A DNA stretch of 62,461 nt from Rhizomucor pusillus (lineage: Eukaryota > Mucoromycota > Mucoromycetes > Mucorales > Lichtheimiaceae), in assembly GCA_900175165.2 (NCBI GenBank), contig FWWN02000360.1:1-62461 (forward strand), read 5' to 3'. Shown here in pieces: positions 36,393-47,209 of the stretch (positions are counted from its first letter, which is position 1; each line of letters begins with the position of its first letter). Position numbers and translations under genes: made by a program. The notes beneath the pieces were generated by a model, which did not search any database, was not told the DNA's origin, and saw only the letters and a program-made list of their open reading frames with translations.

Positions 36393-38626
36393 TTAAGCGG
36401 GTTCATTAGTAGTCGGATTAGTTCGGGGTGATGTAGGGGCGGATGGGTTTCTACTGTTTGGTCCAGAGCCAGGGCGGCCATAAGCGTTAGATTCTTTGAG
36501 GAGGAAAGAAATCCAAGCATCTGTAAATGACTGGAAAACTAGAATGTTAAATGCATGCTCCGCGACATGTATGTACATGTTTCATACCTCACGTGTATCA
36601 TTTTCCTGTGGCTCACGCTGGGCAGCAGGAGGAGGACTTGCCCAGCCTGGCAGAGCCGGTGATGACCGATTGTTGTTCTTGCTGGGACGCAACAGACCAA
36701 TTTGTTCCTTTTGTTCGTCGGACATTTGCAGAACGCTGGCAATAATGCTTAAAATTTCAAATCGCCTTCTGTCGCCTCGAGGAGCCATAAAGAAACCAAC
36801 AATTAAGTTTGTGATCAGCTGTCTATCGACGTTGCTTTCGTTAGATTCTTCCTTTAATCGTCGCATTGCCTCAATGAGATGCTCGTTCAAGATAATAGCT
36901 ACGCAAATGATATGAGCAAATGTTACTCTAGCGTACTATGGTATGCTTTTTACCTTCATGCCGAAGTTTTCCAATCAAAAGATTCTTTTCCTTGATTTCC
37001 TTCTCGTATTGCTGTGCTTTTCCAACATCCTGTTGATATTGCTCCAGGGCGGCCTAAAGATACATCGCACTTAATGCTCGGCTAGGTACCCATCATCACC
37101 GCAGTTTCCTGTTACCTCTGCTACTCTTGCTCGTTCCTGATATTCCGCCCAGGATTTCTTAGCTACTTCCAGTTGTCGTTCGATATGCTCGACAGCAGCG
37201 CGGACCTCTGCATCCTTAGCTAGAACCGCCAAACTTTTAATACCAATTTGTCTTTTCCTCCCATTGCATTTAAATAACTCACTGGCCTGGAATTCTTCGA
37301 GAACGGTTTGCAGATTGGACAAGCTTGCTCTTTCCAGTTCGTATTTTTCAGCTTCGGCCTTCATTTCTTGTCGCAACGTTTCCAATTCATCTTCTAGGTG
37401 CTGAGACCGTTCCGCTAATTGCACGCGTTGAGCGTCACTCTGCATAGCGTTAACCTGCCATTCTTCCTTTTCCTGTTGCAAATGTTCCACTTGCAAGCGC
37501 AGCTCAGATATCTCGTGCTCCTTTTCAGTGATCTGCTTGGACGCCTCCTCGTCTCGCACAAGAATATCGCGCCGTGCTCTCTCTAATTCCATACGCGTGG
37601 TATCGAGTTGGCTGCTTAGTTCCGAGACACGCTGGCGTAGCTGCTTGTCCGCTTCTAAGCGAGGCGCCAAAGTCTCTTTTATATGTGCTAGTTTGCCCAG
37701 CAGCGATTCGTGTTCCTGCTGCAGCGATTTCACTTTTTCCTCGCTTTTCTGGTATCGTTCTTCAGCTTCTCGCAACTGCTGTTCAGCTTTGGTCAATTCT
37801 TCGACTCGGTTCTCCAATTCTTCCTTGTCGCTCGTCAGTTTCTCTTTCTCTTCTGTAAGACTGTTGACTGATAACTGCAGCTGTGTTACTTGTCGCTTCA
37901 GATCTGTAGTATCATAGATGTGCTTTTTAATATTATCATGCATTGGTAGATATCGAAAAGATGTTAGATGGTATACCTTTGTGACTTTCGGTCATGGATG
38001 CTTGATCCCGCTTGGTGGATTCTATCTGCTCTAGCCATTTTCCGCGCACATCTTCGAGTACACGCAGCAATTCTGGTGGCAGCGAAGTTGACAATGTGCC
38101 ATTCTCAACATCCTGCATCAAATTCTCCAAGCTCTGTTGCACTGCTTCAATGCTGCACATGCCGTCCGGTATACTGCTACTAGCAGTAGCTTTTTCATTT
38201 TTCGACTCGATTTGCCGCTGCAATGATTCTACAAGTTCTTTGTGCTTCCGTTGCTCCTGCTCGAGTCGATCACGCAAGCAGGAGACATAGTTGTCTGGCA
38301 AAGGTATCGATGTTGCTTTCTCTTCTTCTTTGTCGAGCACGATCGTTTCCAGGAGCCGAGTGAGTTCCATCACACTTTGTTCGTCTCTTTTCCGTTCCTC
38401 CTCATATTTCTTGACCTGCTGCGTCAGCTGTGCATTTTCCTGAGCAAGCGTTTTCAGGTGGTTGCCGGCTTGCGTTAATTTGGCGTGTAACTTTGAGATC
38501 TGTTCCTTCCACTGAGCTTCTTTCTGCTCATAATCTGAAATCCCAGTTTATTTTTTAGCAGGCAGGTTGATGAAGAATGCTCGAGAATTCTAAAAACGTC
38601 GCGATACCTTGAGCGGCAGATGACAT
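36393..38626 (-). CDS. RUD3: Rud3-type golgin with GRAB domain
   Basis: Long coiled-coil tether of the cis-Golgi. Starts MSSAAQ at 38626, intron, then DYEQKEAQWKEQISKLHAKL and almost continuous heptads over about 500 residues. Near the C-terminus is the GRIP-related Arf-binding region: VDRQLITNLIVGFFMAPRGD followed by RRRFEILSIIASVLQMSDEQ and KEQIGLLRP, which recruits Arf1. After it a short Pro/Asn-rich end (TDAWISFLLKESNAYGR ... TNEPA). An upstream helix (AIILNEHLIEAMRRLKEE) fits the GMAP-210/Rud3 group. Five or more introns. Naming rests on the GRAB block. Confidence 0.82.
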
Positions 38627-38836
38627 TAGGACACTTGAGTGCTGGAGTGCTAAGGAAGGAACCGCACGCGATCTTTACAAGTGCTTGATACTAATTCGGA
38701 CGAGACAGCACACACTCGACCTGAACCTGATCTCAGCTCCGGCTGCCCTGATTTTCAGATTTAAAACGTGCAGTTGTACGAAATAATATATATATATTAA
38801 CTTATGTAGATGCGCTTTACATATTTACTTTCATAT

Positions 38837-40964
38837 CTACTGGTAAAGTCTGAATTGCTCGATGAGCTCAGGCGATTCCTCCAAAACGATCATCTTCCCC
38901 TGAAGCATATGCGCCGTGATGTGACAATGAAGAGCCCAAACGCCAGGGTTATCCTAAGAATTACAATAAGCATATTTTCCATGCCAACAAACAATAAATG
39001 TGATTACTTACTGCAAATAGACGAATCTTTGTCCAACCGCAACCTGTTTGCTCTGGATGATTTGGATCAACGTCGGTTGGATACACCATAGAAACGTCGC
39101 GAAGGAAAGGTGTTGGATAATTTCGGACATCCTTGTGAATTCGATGCTGGTATTCACCGTCGCCGGTTGCTATCACATAGTGGGAATGGCCATGCGTGTG
39201 CCAAGGATGGATCAGACAGTTACCACTGACCAGAGCATTCTGCAATACAATGTCGACGACTTCACCGTGATGAATTGGGAATGTATCACGTTCTGCGACG
39301 TATCCATCTTGTTCGATTTGCGTAGCACTCAAATCGTACTGTCCGGTTTTCAATGCAGTGAGAAGCGTATCCATGCGCATGTTAGGTACACGTCCGTTCA
39401 TCAGATATCGAGTCTGGTTGTTTGCGAGTTTCTTGGGTTCTGCGCGCAGTTTGATGACCCTATCCGGTTCCCGATAAAGTACAGGATCCATCTCGTCCTT
39501 TAACGGTTCGATGGACTGCCAGTACCAGTTGGGGATGTTTTCTTGCGGGAAAACGGGTAGCTCGGAAGGATCGATGTACCTGCCCTTTTTGACGTGAGCT
39601 GCTTGGACGTGACGATCGTCAGAGAATACAGGCAAATGCACACCATCGTGTCGCTTTTTGCTGTATCGCAGATATCCAAAACCATTCTCAGTATAGCCTC
39701 GGTTGCGATGGCGCCAGCGGTACGTTGTTGCTATGGGAAACAAAGCGCCTTCTGGAGCGTAGCCGGTACGAATGAGAACAGACACGCGTTGTCCAGGACC
39801 AATCTCTAGCCAGTCTGTCTCGTATGGTTTGACCAAGGTTCCGTCTACTTCAATCACTGTCATGGGATGATCTGTGAAAGCTAGAGCGATAGTTCGGAAG
39901 GTAAGACCACCAATGATGCGAATACGGTAAGTCTTGTGGGGTTCAATGTCTAGCGCAGCGTATCCATCACATTGTTTTTCGTCGTGATGGCCATGCTCTT
40001 CCAAATGACCACGTTTTTCTAAACCGTGCCCTTGTCCTTGGCCTTGGCCTTGCCATTGTCCTCCGCCTCGGCCTTGACCTTGACCTTGACCCTGGCCCTG
40101 GCCCTGGCCCTGACCCTGACCTTGCCATTGTCCTTGACCCTGTGCTCGTTGTTGTTCTTGGCCTTGTTCTTGGCCTTGACCTTGGTCTTGGCCCTTACCT
40201 TGACCTCGGCCTCCGCCGCCACCTTGTCCATCTTGCCCGCCCTGTCCTTTTCCACCGCCGCGCTGGCCGCCACCGCCGCCGCCGCCACCATCTGGCTGGT
40301 ATGGCGGCAAAGCGTCAGGCGGCACGAGATAATCTTGATGAATTGTGCGACCATTCATCAGGATAGCATCGGCGCCATGGTCAAAAACAAACTGATCACC
40401 CATGTAGTATGCTTCACGGTCAGGGAACGATTGATGCCACCACTCTGACAGGTGCAAAATACGCTCGCCGTTGTAAGTATACGGTCCGTCTCTTAGCTTG
40501 CCCTTATCTTCATTTGGCCATGAGTCCCCATCTTCGTGAACAATAAAAGCACCTTGGACAGTATCATCTTGCATTCCGACGTGTGCGTGATAGAAATAGG
40601 TGCCGCTCTGATCGATCACTCGGAAACGATGAAGGAACGATTGGCCTGGTGCAATCCCGTCCTGTGTAATTCCAGCAACGCCATCGGATTCTACGCTGCC
40701 TAATTGGCGGATACCGTGGAAATGGATACTGGTTGAAGCATTGAACAGGTAGGCAGAGTTTCGGACAAGGATCTCAACATCGTCGCCTTTCTTGACCCGG
40801 AGTGTAGGTCCAGGGAACTGGTTGTTTATAAGCAATGTAGGATGCGGGTCTGTGCAGTCTGGATTCAGGAAATTGGACATGATCTCCAATTCAAAGCGCC
40901 GCAGAGCGGCCGCTGCATGGCTTGCATACAGTAACAATGTCAAGCCAAGTGATGATATGAGCAT
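38837..40964 (-). CDS. Secreted multicopper oxidase (laccase/ferroxidase-like) with Gly/Gln insertion
   Basis: ATG 40964 gives a signal peptide (MLISSLGLTLLLYASHAAAA). Three cupredoxin domains carry all copper-ligand motifs: HFHG, YHAHVG, HPWHTHGH and, in the last exon after one intron, ALHCHITAHML. The axial position after the final His is Met, as in ascorbate-oxidase-like enzymes and some low-potential laccases. Ends EQFRLYQ. It likely oxidises phenols or metals outside the cell. Odd: between VPPDALPPYQPD and CDGYAALDIEP, which should be nearly adjacent in domain 2, lies about 110 residues of Gly-rich then Gln-Gly repeats, ending with an EKR dibasic site and HLEEHGHHDEK. Only one intron. 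Family call firm; substrate unknown. Confidence 0.9.
40005..40300 (-). repeat. In-frame (GQ)n and poly-Gly coding repeat inside the oxidase
   Basis: On the minus strand: a run of eight or nine Gly codons, GGGKGQGGQ-type segments, then many GQ dipeptides (QGQGQGQ), punctuated by W and R. Encoded by degenerate CAAGGC/CAGGGC-type units, so it is a slippage-prone minisatellite that stays in frame. Confidence 0.85.
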
Positions 40965-41356
40965 CGTCACTTATGAGAACGTAAAGGAATTGGAGGAACG
41001 TAACGTATACGATGACAGTTCACTAGTTTTTATACAATCAACTAATGCATCACCAATTTCGTTCTTCGCCACAGCAGCATTCCTTGACCCGTTCGAAATA
41101 GGATTTTGCCACTTTAGCAGCAGTCGCAACTGAGAATGACATGTATAAAAGTAAAAAAGCGAGGAACCAGCAGGTTGGAAACACTTCTGTACTTCAATTA
41201 CATACAGCATGATATTACATGCTCAAATTATTGGTTTTGTTGAACACGGTTTAAAAGGTTGCTATGTACATGTAAACAAATATTACAACAATTATTCGAT
41301 AATACAATATGCATAATGGAAGAAGATGAAATGTTCAGATGCTAAAACTCTTAATT
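40965..41356. promoter_or_regulatory. Promoter of the oxidase and 3' flank of UVSSA
   Basis: About 390 bases, AT-rich, no supported exon. A TGTATAAAAG string occurs near 41143 on +. Confidence 0.35.
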
Positions 41357-43903
41357 TTACCAAACATTGGCGCGCTTGTTACGAGCCCTCATTGTTTGCT
41401 CGTAGTCTGCAGCTTCCTGAACTAGCCTCCTTGTCTTGGGGTCGTCCACCCTCTTTTGCAATCGACTCATGGTCGTCTCCTTCTTCTTGCGAACATCAAT
41501 CAAATTCGACTGCGGCCGTTGTTTACGTTTTCGTCCGCGCTTATTCGGATCGATGCGCTCCTGGCCCACTTGCTGCATAACATCCGCTTCCAGTTCCTCC
41601 CACAAGTTTCCAGAAGGCGCAGCAGTCGTCAAAAGCGGCCGCTCTTGTCTTTGGGCCTCATTGCTGCTACTTGCATTCCCCTCTTCTTCTCCTTGCTGCT
41701 GTTGCGGACGCCCAAACTCGTCGCGAGGTATGATTCTGCCGTGAAACGGACAGGTGACTAGATCCCGCCTAGGACACAGCTGTCCGTTATGCAAGGGGGC
41801 GCGACATGCTTTGAGATTTTGCGGCATCTGTGGCCTGTAGTACATTGTTCGTTTGCGAAGATTTTCTAAAACGTGCTGTGGAATTTCATTTGTGCCTTCG
41901 CCCACACCCATAAACCGATGCGCACGTTCTGTTTAGACGATCAATATACCTTTTAACTCTTATATACACTCATCAAATCGACCCACTTACCAAGACCACT
42001 CTGGTTAAATTGTACCGAGTTCTTGTCCCAGTAAAAAAGATCTTCTCCCCATTCAACGACAGGCGCTATCTTTAAAAGCTCTGAAAACGCATCTGTCAGT
42101 ACCGAAAGGTAATTTGCAAAATACTCTGTAGATTTGTCAATCCTACCTTCACGAGAAGGACCTTGCTGCCTTGCCTTTCCTTTTCCTTTTCCCTCCTTGT
42201 TATCGTCATCTTGTTTGGCTTTTTCGAGCAGGCTTGTCTTCTCCTCTGATGATGGTTCACTTTTATCGTTGTCATTTTCTGCGGGTGGATCGTAAAATAC
42301 ACGTGCTCGGTTGTACGTAACATCCTCTTCCATAGCAGGCTCGTATGCCAGAGGAAATATCCGTTGCGCTGGAGGCAGTTTGCGGCTGCTAAACTCTTCC
42401 TCTCGAGTTGCAGATAATTTGGGTTTCTTTGCAAGGCTGGAACTTTCGGGTATCTCAATGTCTTCAAACAGTTCCTCCAAAAATTCGTCGTATGCTTCCT
42501 CTTGTGCTTTTTCTACTTGAGCCGGTATACCCAAGAGATCAGATTTACGTATCGCTTCATCCATTTTGCTCTTGATGTCAATCAATTGTTTCAAGAGAAT
42601 ATCCTTTCCTTTCTTGTCCTAAAGATGACCGTCAGATTCCTAGATTTTCACTCTTTTTATTTGAATGTGCATATGAACATACGCTTGGTTCGATGCGTGT
42701 CAAACTGTTTATCCATTCGTTAATTTGATTCTGATGCTTCGTCTTTAACAGTTTGTATCCTTCGCGTAGCTGTTCGTACAAGACTTCGTTTTCCTCCGAT
42801 TCCTGCACTTGATCCATGATCGGGTTTTCCGACAAGTCAATTGTGATCTTGTATCGGTTCGACGCCAGACCATGCGATATAAGACTCTGCAAAGTAGTTT
42901 AGAGGGCATGGTGATAATACCTGATGTAGCATAACTTGCCTCCTTGTATTCCTCAGCTCTTTGCTCGCTGGCAGAAGCAAAGTCGCCTTTGATGAGCGCG
43001 TCGAAATCGATCCCATTTTCGTCGTTCCTTGGCACTAGAATTTCAAAGCATCCTTGCTATTCTCTTAGTGAGTACTTAAAGGTAAGATCAATAACCAGAC
43101 AGGTGAATTTACCATTGTCTTTAGGTTATCTTCGATCAGGTCGCGCTGCTGTTGAAATTGTTCTTTAACTTCTCCAAAACGACGTTCGTATATTGCCTGC
43201 ATGCGGGTCTAATCAAGTATACCGATTTAATACGTCAATAGATCGGAATCTGGTACTGGTTTGCAATCAACAATATATTCACCTCTCTCTGAGCTCTTCC
43301 TAAGTCCTGCGCATGAATGCTATCCAGAGATCGCTCGCCGTAGCTAGTGAGGATCCCATTGTGTTCCAGGTAATCGTATCCAATGACCAACGGCCGGTAT
43401 TTGTCCCCAAATTTCAGATACCAATCCTTAATCAAGGCAAGTGCGTAGATTTTGAGTTTGCCGGCAACAGATGCCGGTGGAGGAAGTTTCTTGTCGTGAA
43501 TTCCGACCGTCAAGCTTATAAAGAGAGGGAAATCGTCACTCAAAAGACTGCGGAACTTGTGCGACCGTTTAAAGAGTTCCTCTGCCAATTGCACGCATGA
43601 ATATCGTATCTAAGAGATACTGTCAGATAGGGCTCCAACGCAGTTTGAAGTGTAACTCATGCCTGTGCGTGTTCTTTCTTCAACTGTGCTAACCACCATT
43701 CGAAGGCAGATTCAACATTGTAATCTGATCGCTTACAAATACTCTTGATCGACTATTGCAACGGCAAGGTAAGTATGAGCGATCTTAGGTACAGTTTAGT
43801 GTGCTTATAGTACTTTAAGTTTCGCTGAATCCAAAGTCCATTCTCCAGACTCGGTTATTTCCTTGATAAGTTTGCCGACTTTCTCTCTAGCTTCAATGTC
43901 CAT
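41357..43903 (-). CDS. UVSSA: UV-stimulated scaffold protein A homologue
   Basis: UVSSA links stalled RNA polymerase II with TFIIH in transcription-coupled repair (known in animals and plants). Starts MDIEAREKVGKLIKEITESG at 43903. The N-terminal VHS/ENTH-like helical domain (ESAFEWWLAQLKKEHAQIR, VQLAEELFKRSHKFRSLL) is followed by a linker, an acidic mid-region (EEAYDEFLEELFEDIEIPE) that in other species holds the TFIIH-binding site, and the C-terminal DUF2043 zinc motif: CRAPLHNGQLCPRRDLVTC then PFHGRIIPRDEFGRP. Ends NKRANVW at 41357. Eight or so introns. The DUF2043 block makes the call secure. Confidence 0.87.
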
Positions 43904-44402
43904 CGACAATGAGAACAAAGAGAGAAGAAATGAGACAAACGGCGGTGTGCCGCAGCATGAATTCGCCCCACCCTCCCACTTCTGGCACTGTCCTCGGCAA
44001 TTTGATCTGCCGCACCATTGTCTCAATTCAGTCCTTGCTGCACTATGATACTAACGTGTTGTTGGCTTGCGCCAGATATAATCATTTATTTGATTACGTC
44101 AGTTGTAATCTGTGGATGCCATGTATTCTTTCGATGCTGAATCTGCAGTGTTCCTGTGATGTAATCCATCTGTCAGTTACATGTATTGTGAGTAACACTG
44201 CATATCATTGTCATCCTTCATCCTTGGACATGTGGAATGACGAGTCATACATCAGATTGTCTCAAATCACCATAAAGCGCACAATACAGAATAGAGAATA
44301 AGCAAGGAATGGAGTGATATCAAAAGGTTATGCAGTTTAAGAAAGAAAAAAATCGAATTATTCTGCGCTTCTCTGATTTTCCACCCTTTCATCGAACCAA
44401 AT
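43904..44402. promoter_or_regulatory. Divergent promoter region UVSSA/WDR92
   Basis: About 500 bases between two divergent starts. Open frames here are short and unconvincing. No specific element recognised. Confidence 0.4.
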
Positions 44403-45806
44403 ATGCCCGAGTTTACAGAGCTTATTAGCAGGGACGTTTCCTTCTCTCCTTACAATGTCCAGTGGGTCCCTGGATCAGCAAGGATCTGCACGGTGGGGGC
44501 CAATGGTCGAGGATCGGGCACGATCGCAGTTTTTGAAATGCAAGACAAGCTGCTCGCTTTAACAAGTGAAGTACGTTATTCTTGGATCGTGCGCCCTGAA
44601 GCAACCGTCAACTGATCTTTCCGCCTTGCTTTATTCCATGCTCAGGTGGAAACGACATCGCCTCTGCGATGCGGGACATTCGGTGCAGCTGACGCTTACA
44701 CGCGACACCTGGCTACAGGCGACTTTAACGGGCAGCTACAATTATGGTAAGGAGAGCGAGAAGCCAGGAAAACACAAACATAACAGCTATTTTAACATCT
44801 TGTTTTACAAAGGGATACGCAGCGCTTGGAGTTACCTGTATCTACGGTAAAAGCGCACGAGACGATTATAAATATGATTGACGGTTGCGGGGGTGCAGTT
44901 CGCCCTGGAGGCCCGCACGAGCTAGGAACGTGCAGTCGAGATGGTACCTAAACTTGACCATACATATGTGCAGGTAGATGAACAAAGTTATTGACATTGC
45001 TGCTCTTAGGTAGCGTCAAAATTTGGGATACCCGACAGATTTCAGAATCTGTCTTCACGATACGGCCACAGGATGAGGAAAACCGGCACGATGCATGGTC
45101 TATTGCATTCGGTAAGTCAGCCAGCAGTAAAAGATCGGATGCACGCAAGCTGCAGACAATGAAAGCTTACTTGAACCTGCAGGTAACTTCAGTAACGGAT
45201 CGGAGCGACTAATTGCAGTTGGTCACGATAACGGTGATCTGCGGTTGTTTGATTTAACGGCAGGCAAATATGTCTGGAAGACCAACGTTGGTGCCGGGGT
45301 ACGCTGTCGGGTTTCTTTTTTTGTATTACATATTACAACTTGAGAGGGCATCCTTCTCATTCTAGATTTACCGCATAGTAGATCTGCTCAATTGATTTTA
45401 CCAACGAGAGGCAAGCAGTGATTAGCACTTTGAAGGGAGTCTCAGTTGTCCAATTAACGGGTGACGGATCGGTTGCGCCTATTCCGGTAATTTTAGAATT
45501 TACATCTTTGAAGTTGCAAAGGAGACTGCGGTGATGATGACGGATGAATATTCTACATAGATCGATGTGGAGACTACCATGTGGGCCGCACGACATGTAC
45601 CGCAAGATACGAATGTTTTTGCTGTCGTGGCAGGTGACGGCCAAGTGCGGCTGTGGAAACACAATGATCTCAAGGTACCTTTGCTAAGTGCATCTGTGTC
45701 AAAGCACCCGATAATTTCTTGCGATTGGAATCGCGATAAGAAGGGACTATTTGCATGTTGTTCATTTGATCAAACCATTCGGATATCATTTGCACAAGAT
45801 ATATAA
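44403..45806 (+). CDS. WDR92: WDR92/DNAAF10 (Monad)-type WD40 protein
   Basis: Starts MPEFTELISRDVSFSPYNVQ. Blocks match the WDR92 family: WVPGSARICTVGANGRGSGT, LRCGTFGAADAYTRHLATGD, TIINMIDGCGGAVRPGGPHE, SVKIWDTRQISESVF, DAWSIAFG, GHDNGDLRLFDL, and at the end PIISCDWNRDKKGLFACCSF then DQTIRI. Seven WD40 blades expected; about eight introns. In animals and algae WDR92 works with the R2TP/prefoldin co-chaperone to assemble axonemal dyneins. Its presence here among genes of a presumably non-flagellated fungus suggests another client. The middle exon around 45365-45490 is the least certain part. Confidence 0.85.
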
Positions 45807-46129
45807 TAAATACACTATTATCCCATACATATTTCTCTCGCTATTTGTTGCTGTTGAACAAGGTGGTCGGTGGTAGTTCGGCATCAATGTCGGGCCAAAA
45901 GGGCAAGGATGGGTTGGTTGGTGGGACAGGGGAAGAATGGGTTTCCAAAAATGTGAAATTTTCAATTTGGGTCAGGGAATTCAAGTCGTGGATCGTGCGA
46001 CGACGGGACGCCCGAAAATAAACATTTTTTCCCCTTTCCCTTTCCAGTTCCTTAAGCAATTCAGTGCTTACCCAACAAGAATCGTCAGCCTCGACTAAAA
46101 TATATATACGACAACAACGTCACTCTACG
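45807..46129. promoter_or_regulatory. Short intergenic/promoter of the PPxY membrane protein
   Basis: 323 bases without exon; AATATATATAC near 46100. Confidence 0.35.
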
Positions 46130-47209
46130 ATGCGAGTCCTGTGCTCGTTCATCTTGCCCATAGCCTTGTTTGCAATTTCATCAACTCTCTTTTTGTGGCT
46201 TCTTTTAGATCGAGCAAATGCTAATGCAACGAGGCATCTCTCTCGGCGCGACGCATACGACGATATCTATGGCAGTCCAGACTTCCAACAAGCCGACTCA
46301 AACGACCGAGGAAACGGCGATGATGAAAAGCACAGCAAGGACAACAAGGACGATCCCCCGCGGGGGCAGCCTTTCGAGTCTGTTGCCGTCACCACGACCA
46401 CCGTCGTCATTGTGCAAGCTGGTGGAGCCACGCCGTCGCCCTACAACAACCAAATCCTAATGAACAACACGCAGTCTAGCTCGGTATCTGATCCAAATGA
46501 AACCGGCATTGTAGACCAACTGCACGACGACCAGGAAGCGCTTCATCGGATGGCGTTGATAGTCTCGCTTGTCGGCGGTATTGGTGGAATAGCAATTATC
46601 GCAAGCATCGTCGTATTCACTCGAGCCCGCATACTCAAAAAGCGCAGGCTACGTGAGCAAGATACCCTCGATTTGCAAGAGACAGCAGCTCCCGCCGCAC
46701 AACGTCTGCGCACCGCCGATGATGAGGATAATAATAGTAACAGCAATAACGGCGGTAACAACAACAACAGCAATGATCATGATTCGACAGTAACTCCAGT
46801 TCCATCTGCACCACCCGCACCGTCATTGCTACTCGATCCACCAGTTACTAGGAGACGGCATATCATGTCGTTGCATTCGCAGATGGCACCGGCACCGTCA
46901 GCGCCGACAGCGAAGGAGCTCGAGCAAGAAGAGCCTCCACCTCGTTGCCCACATGTATCATCATCGTCATGGTGCGATGATGATATTCCCACATCTCCGC
47001 CTGAAGCTCCTCCACCTGCCTACACACCCACCGCTCCTCCGTTCTATGCATTACCACTGTCAGTGATTCGCTCTACATCCTCCTCCAACTCACCCAGCAC
47101 ACATTCCAGTCTGGATGATCTTTTACCGCATCGTGACGCCTCGCAGCTGCAACAGCAGCACCAAGGTGAACCATCCACCGCCGGTCGGGGTACAAGCGAC
47201 ACTGTATAG
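46130..47209 (+). CDS. Type I single-pass membrane protein with PPxY motif
   Basis: Single exon, 359 residues from ATG 46130. The N-terminal hydrophobic segment (VLCSFILPIALFAISSTLFL) is a signal peptide or anchor, followed by an acidic/Asn ectodomain with NNT and NET sites, a second TM (MALIVSLVGGIGGIAIIASI then VVFTRARILKKRR with a basic stop-transfer), and a long cytosolic tail rich in Asn, Pro and Ser with PPPAY, a WW-ligand PPxY. Layout resembles fungal sensor-like or Rsp5-adaptor membrane proteins (inference). The following gene is an arrestin-related adaptor, also with PPxY. No family name. A TATATATA string about 30 bases upstream of the ATG may be a TATA box. Confidence 0.72.
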   Translation: MRVLCSFILPIALFAISSTLFLWLLLDRANANATRHLSRRDAYDDIYGSPDFQQADSNDRGNGDDEKHSKDNKDDPPRGQPFESVAVTTTTVVIVQAGGATPSPYNNQILMNNTQSSSVSDPNETGIVDQLHDDQEALHRMALIVSLVGGIGGIAIIASIVVFTRARILKKRRLREQDTLDLQETAAPAAQRLRTADDEDNNSNSNNGGNNNNSNDHDSTVTPVPSAPPAPSLLLDPPVTRRRHIMSLHSQMAPAPSAPTAKELEQEEPPPRCPHVSSSSWCDDDIPTSPPEAPPPAYTPTAPPFYALPLSVIRSTSSSNSPSTHSSLDDLLPHRDASQLQQQHQGEPSTAGRGTSDTV

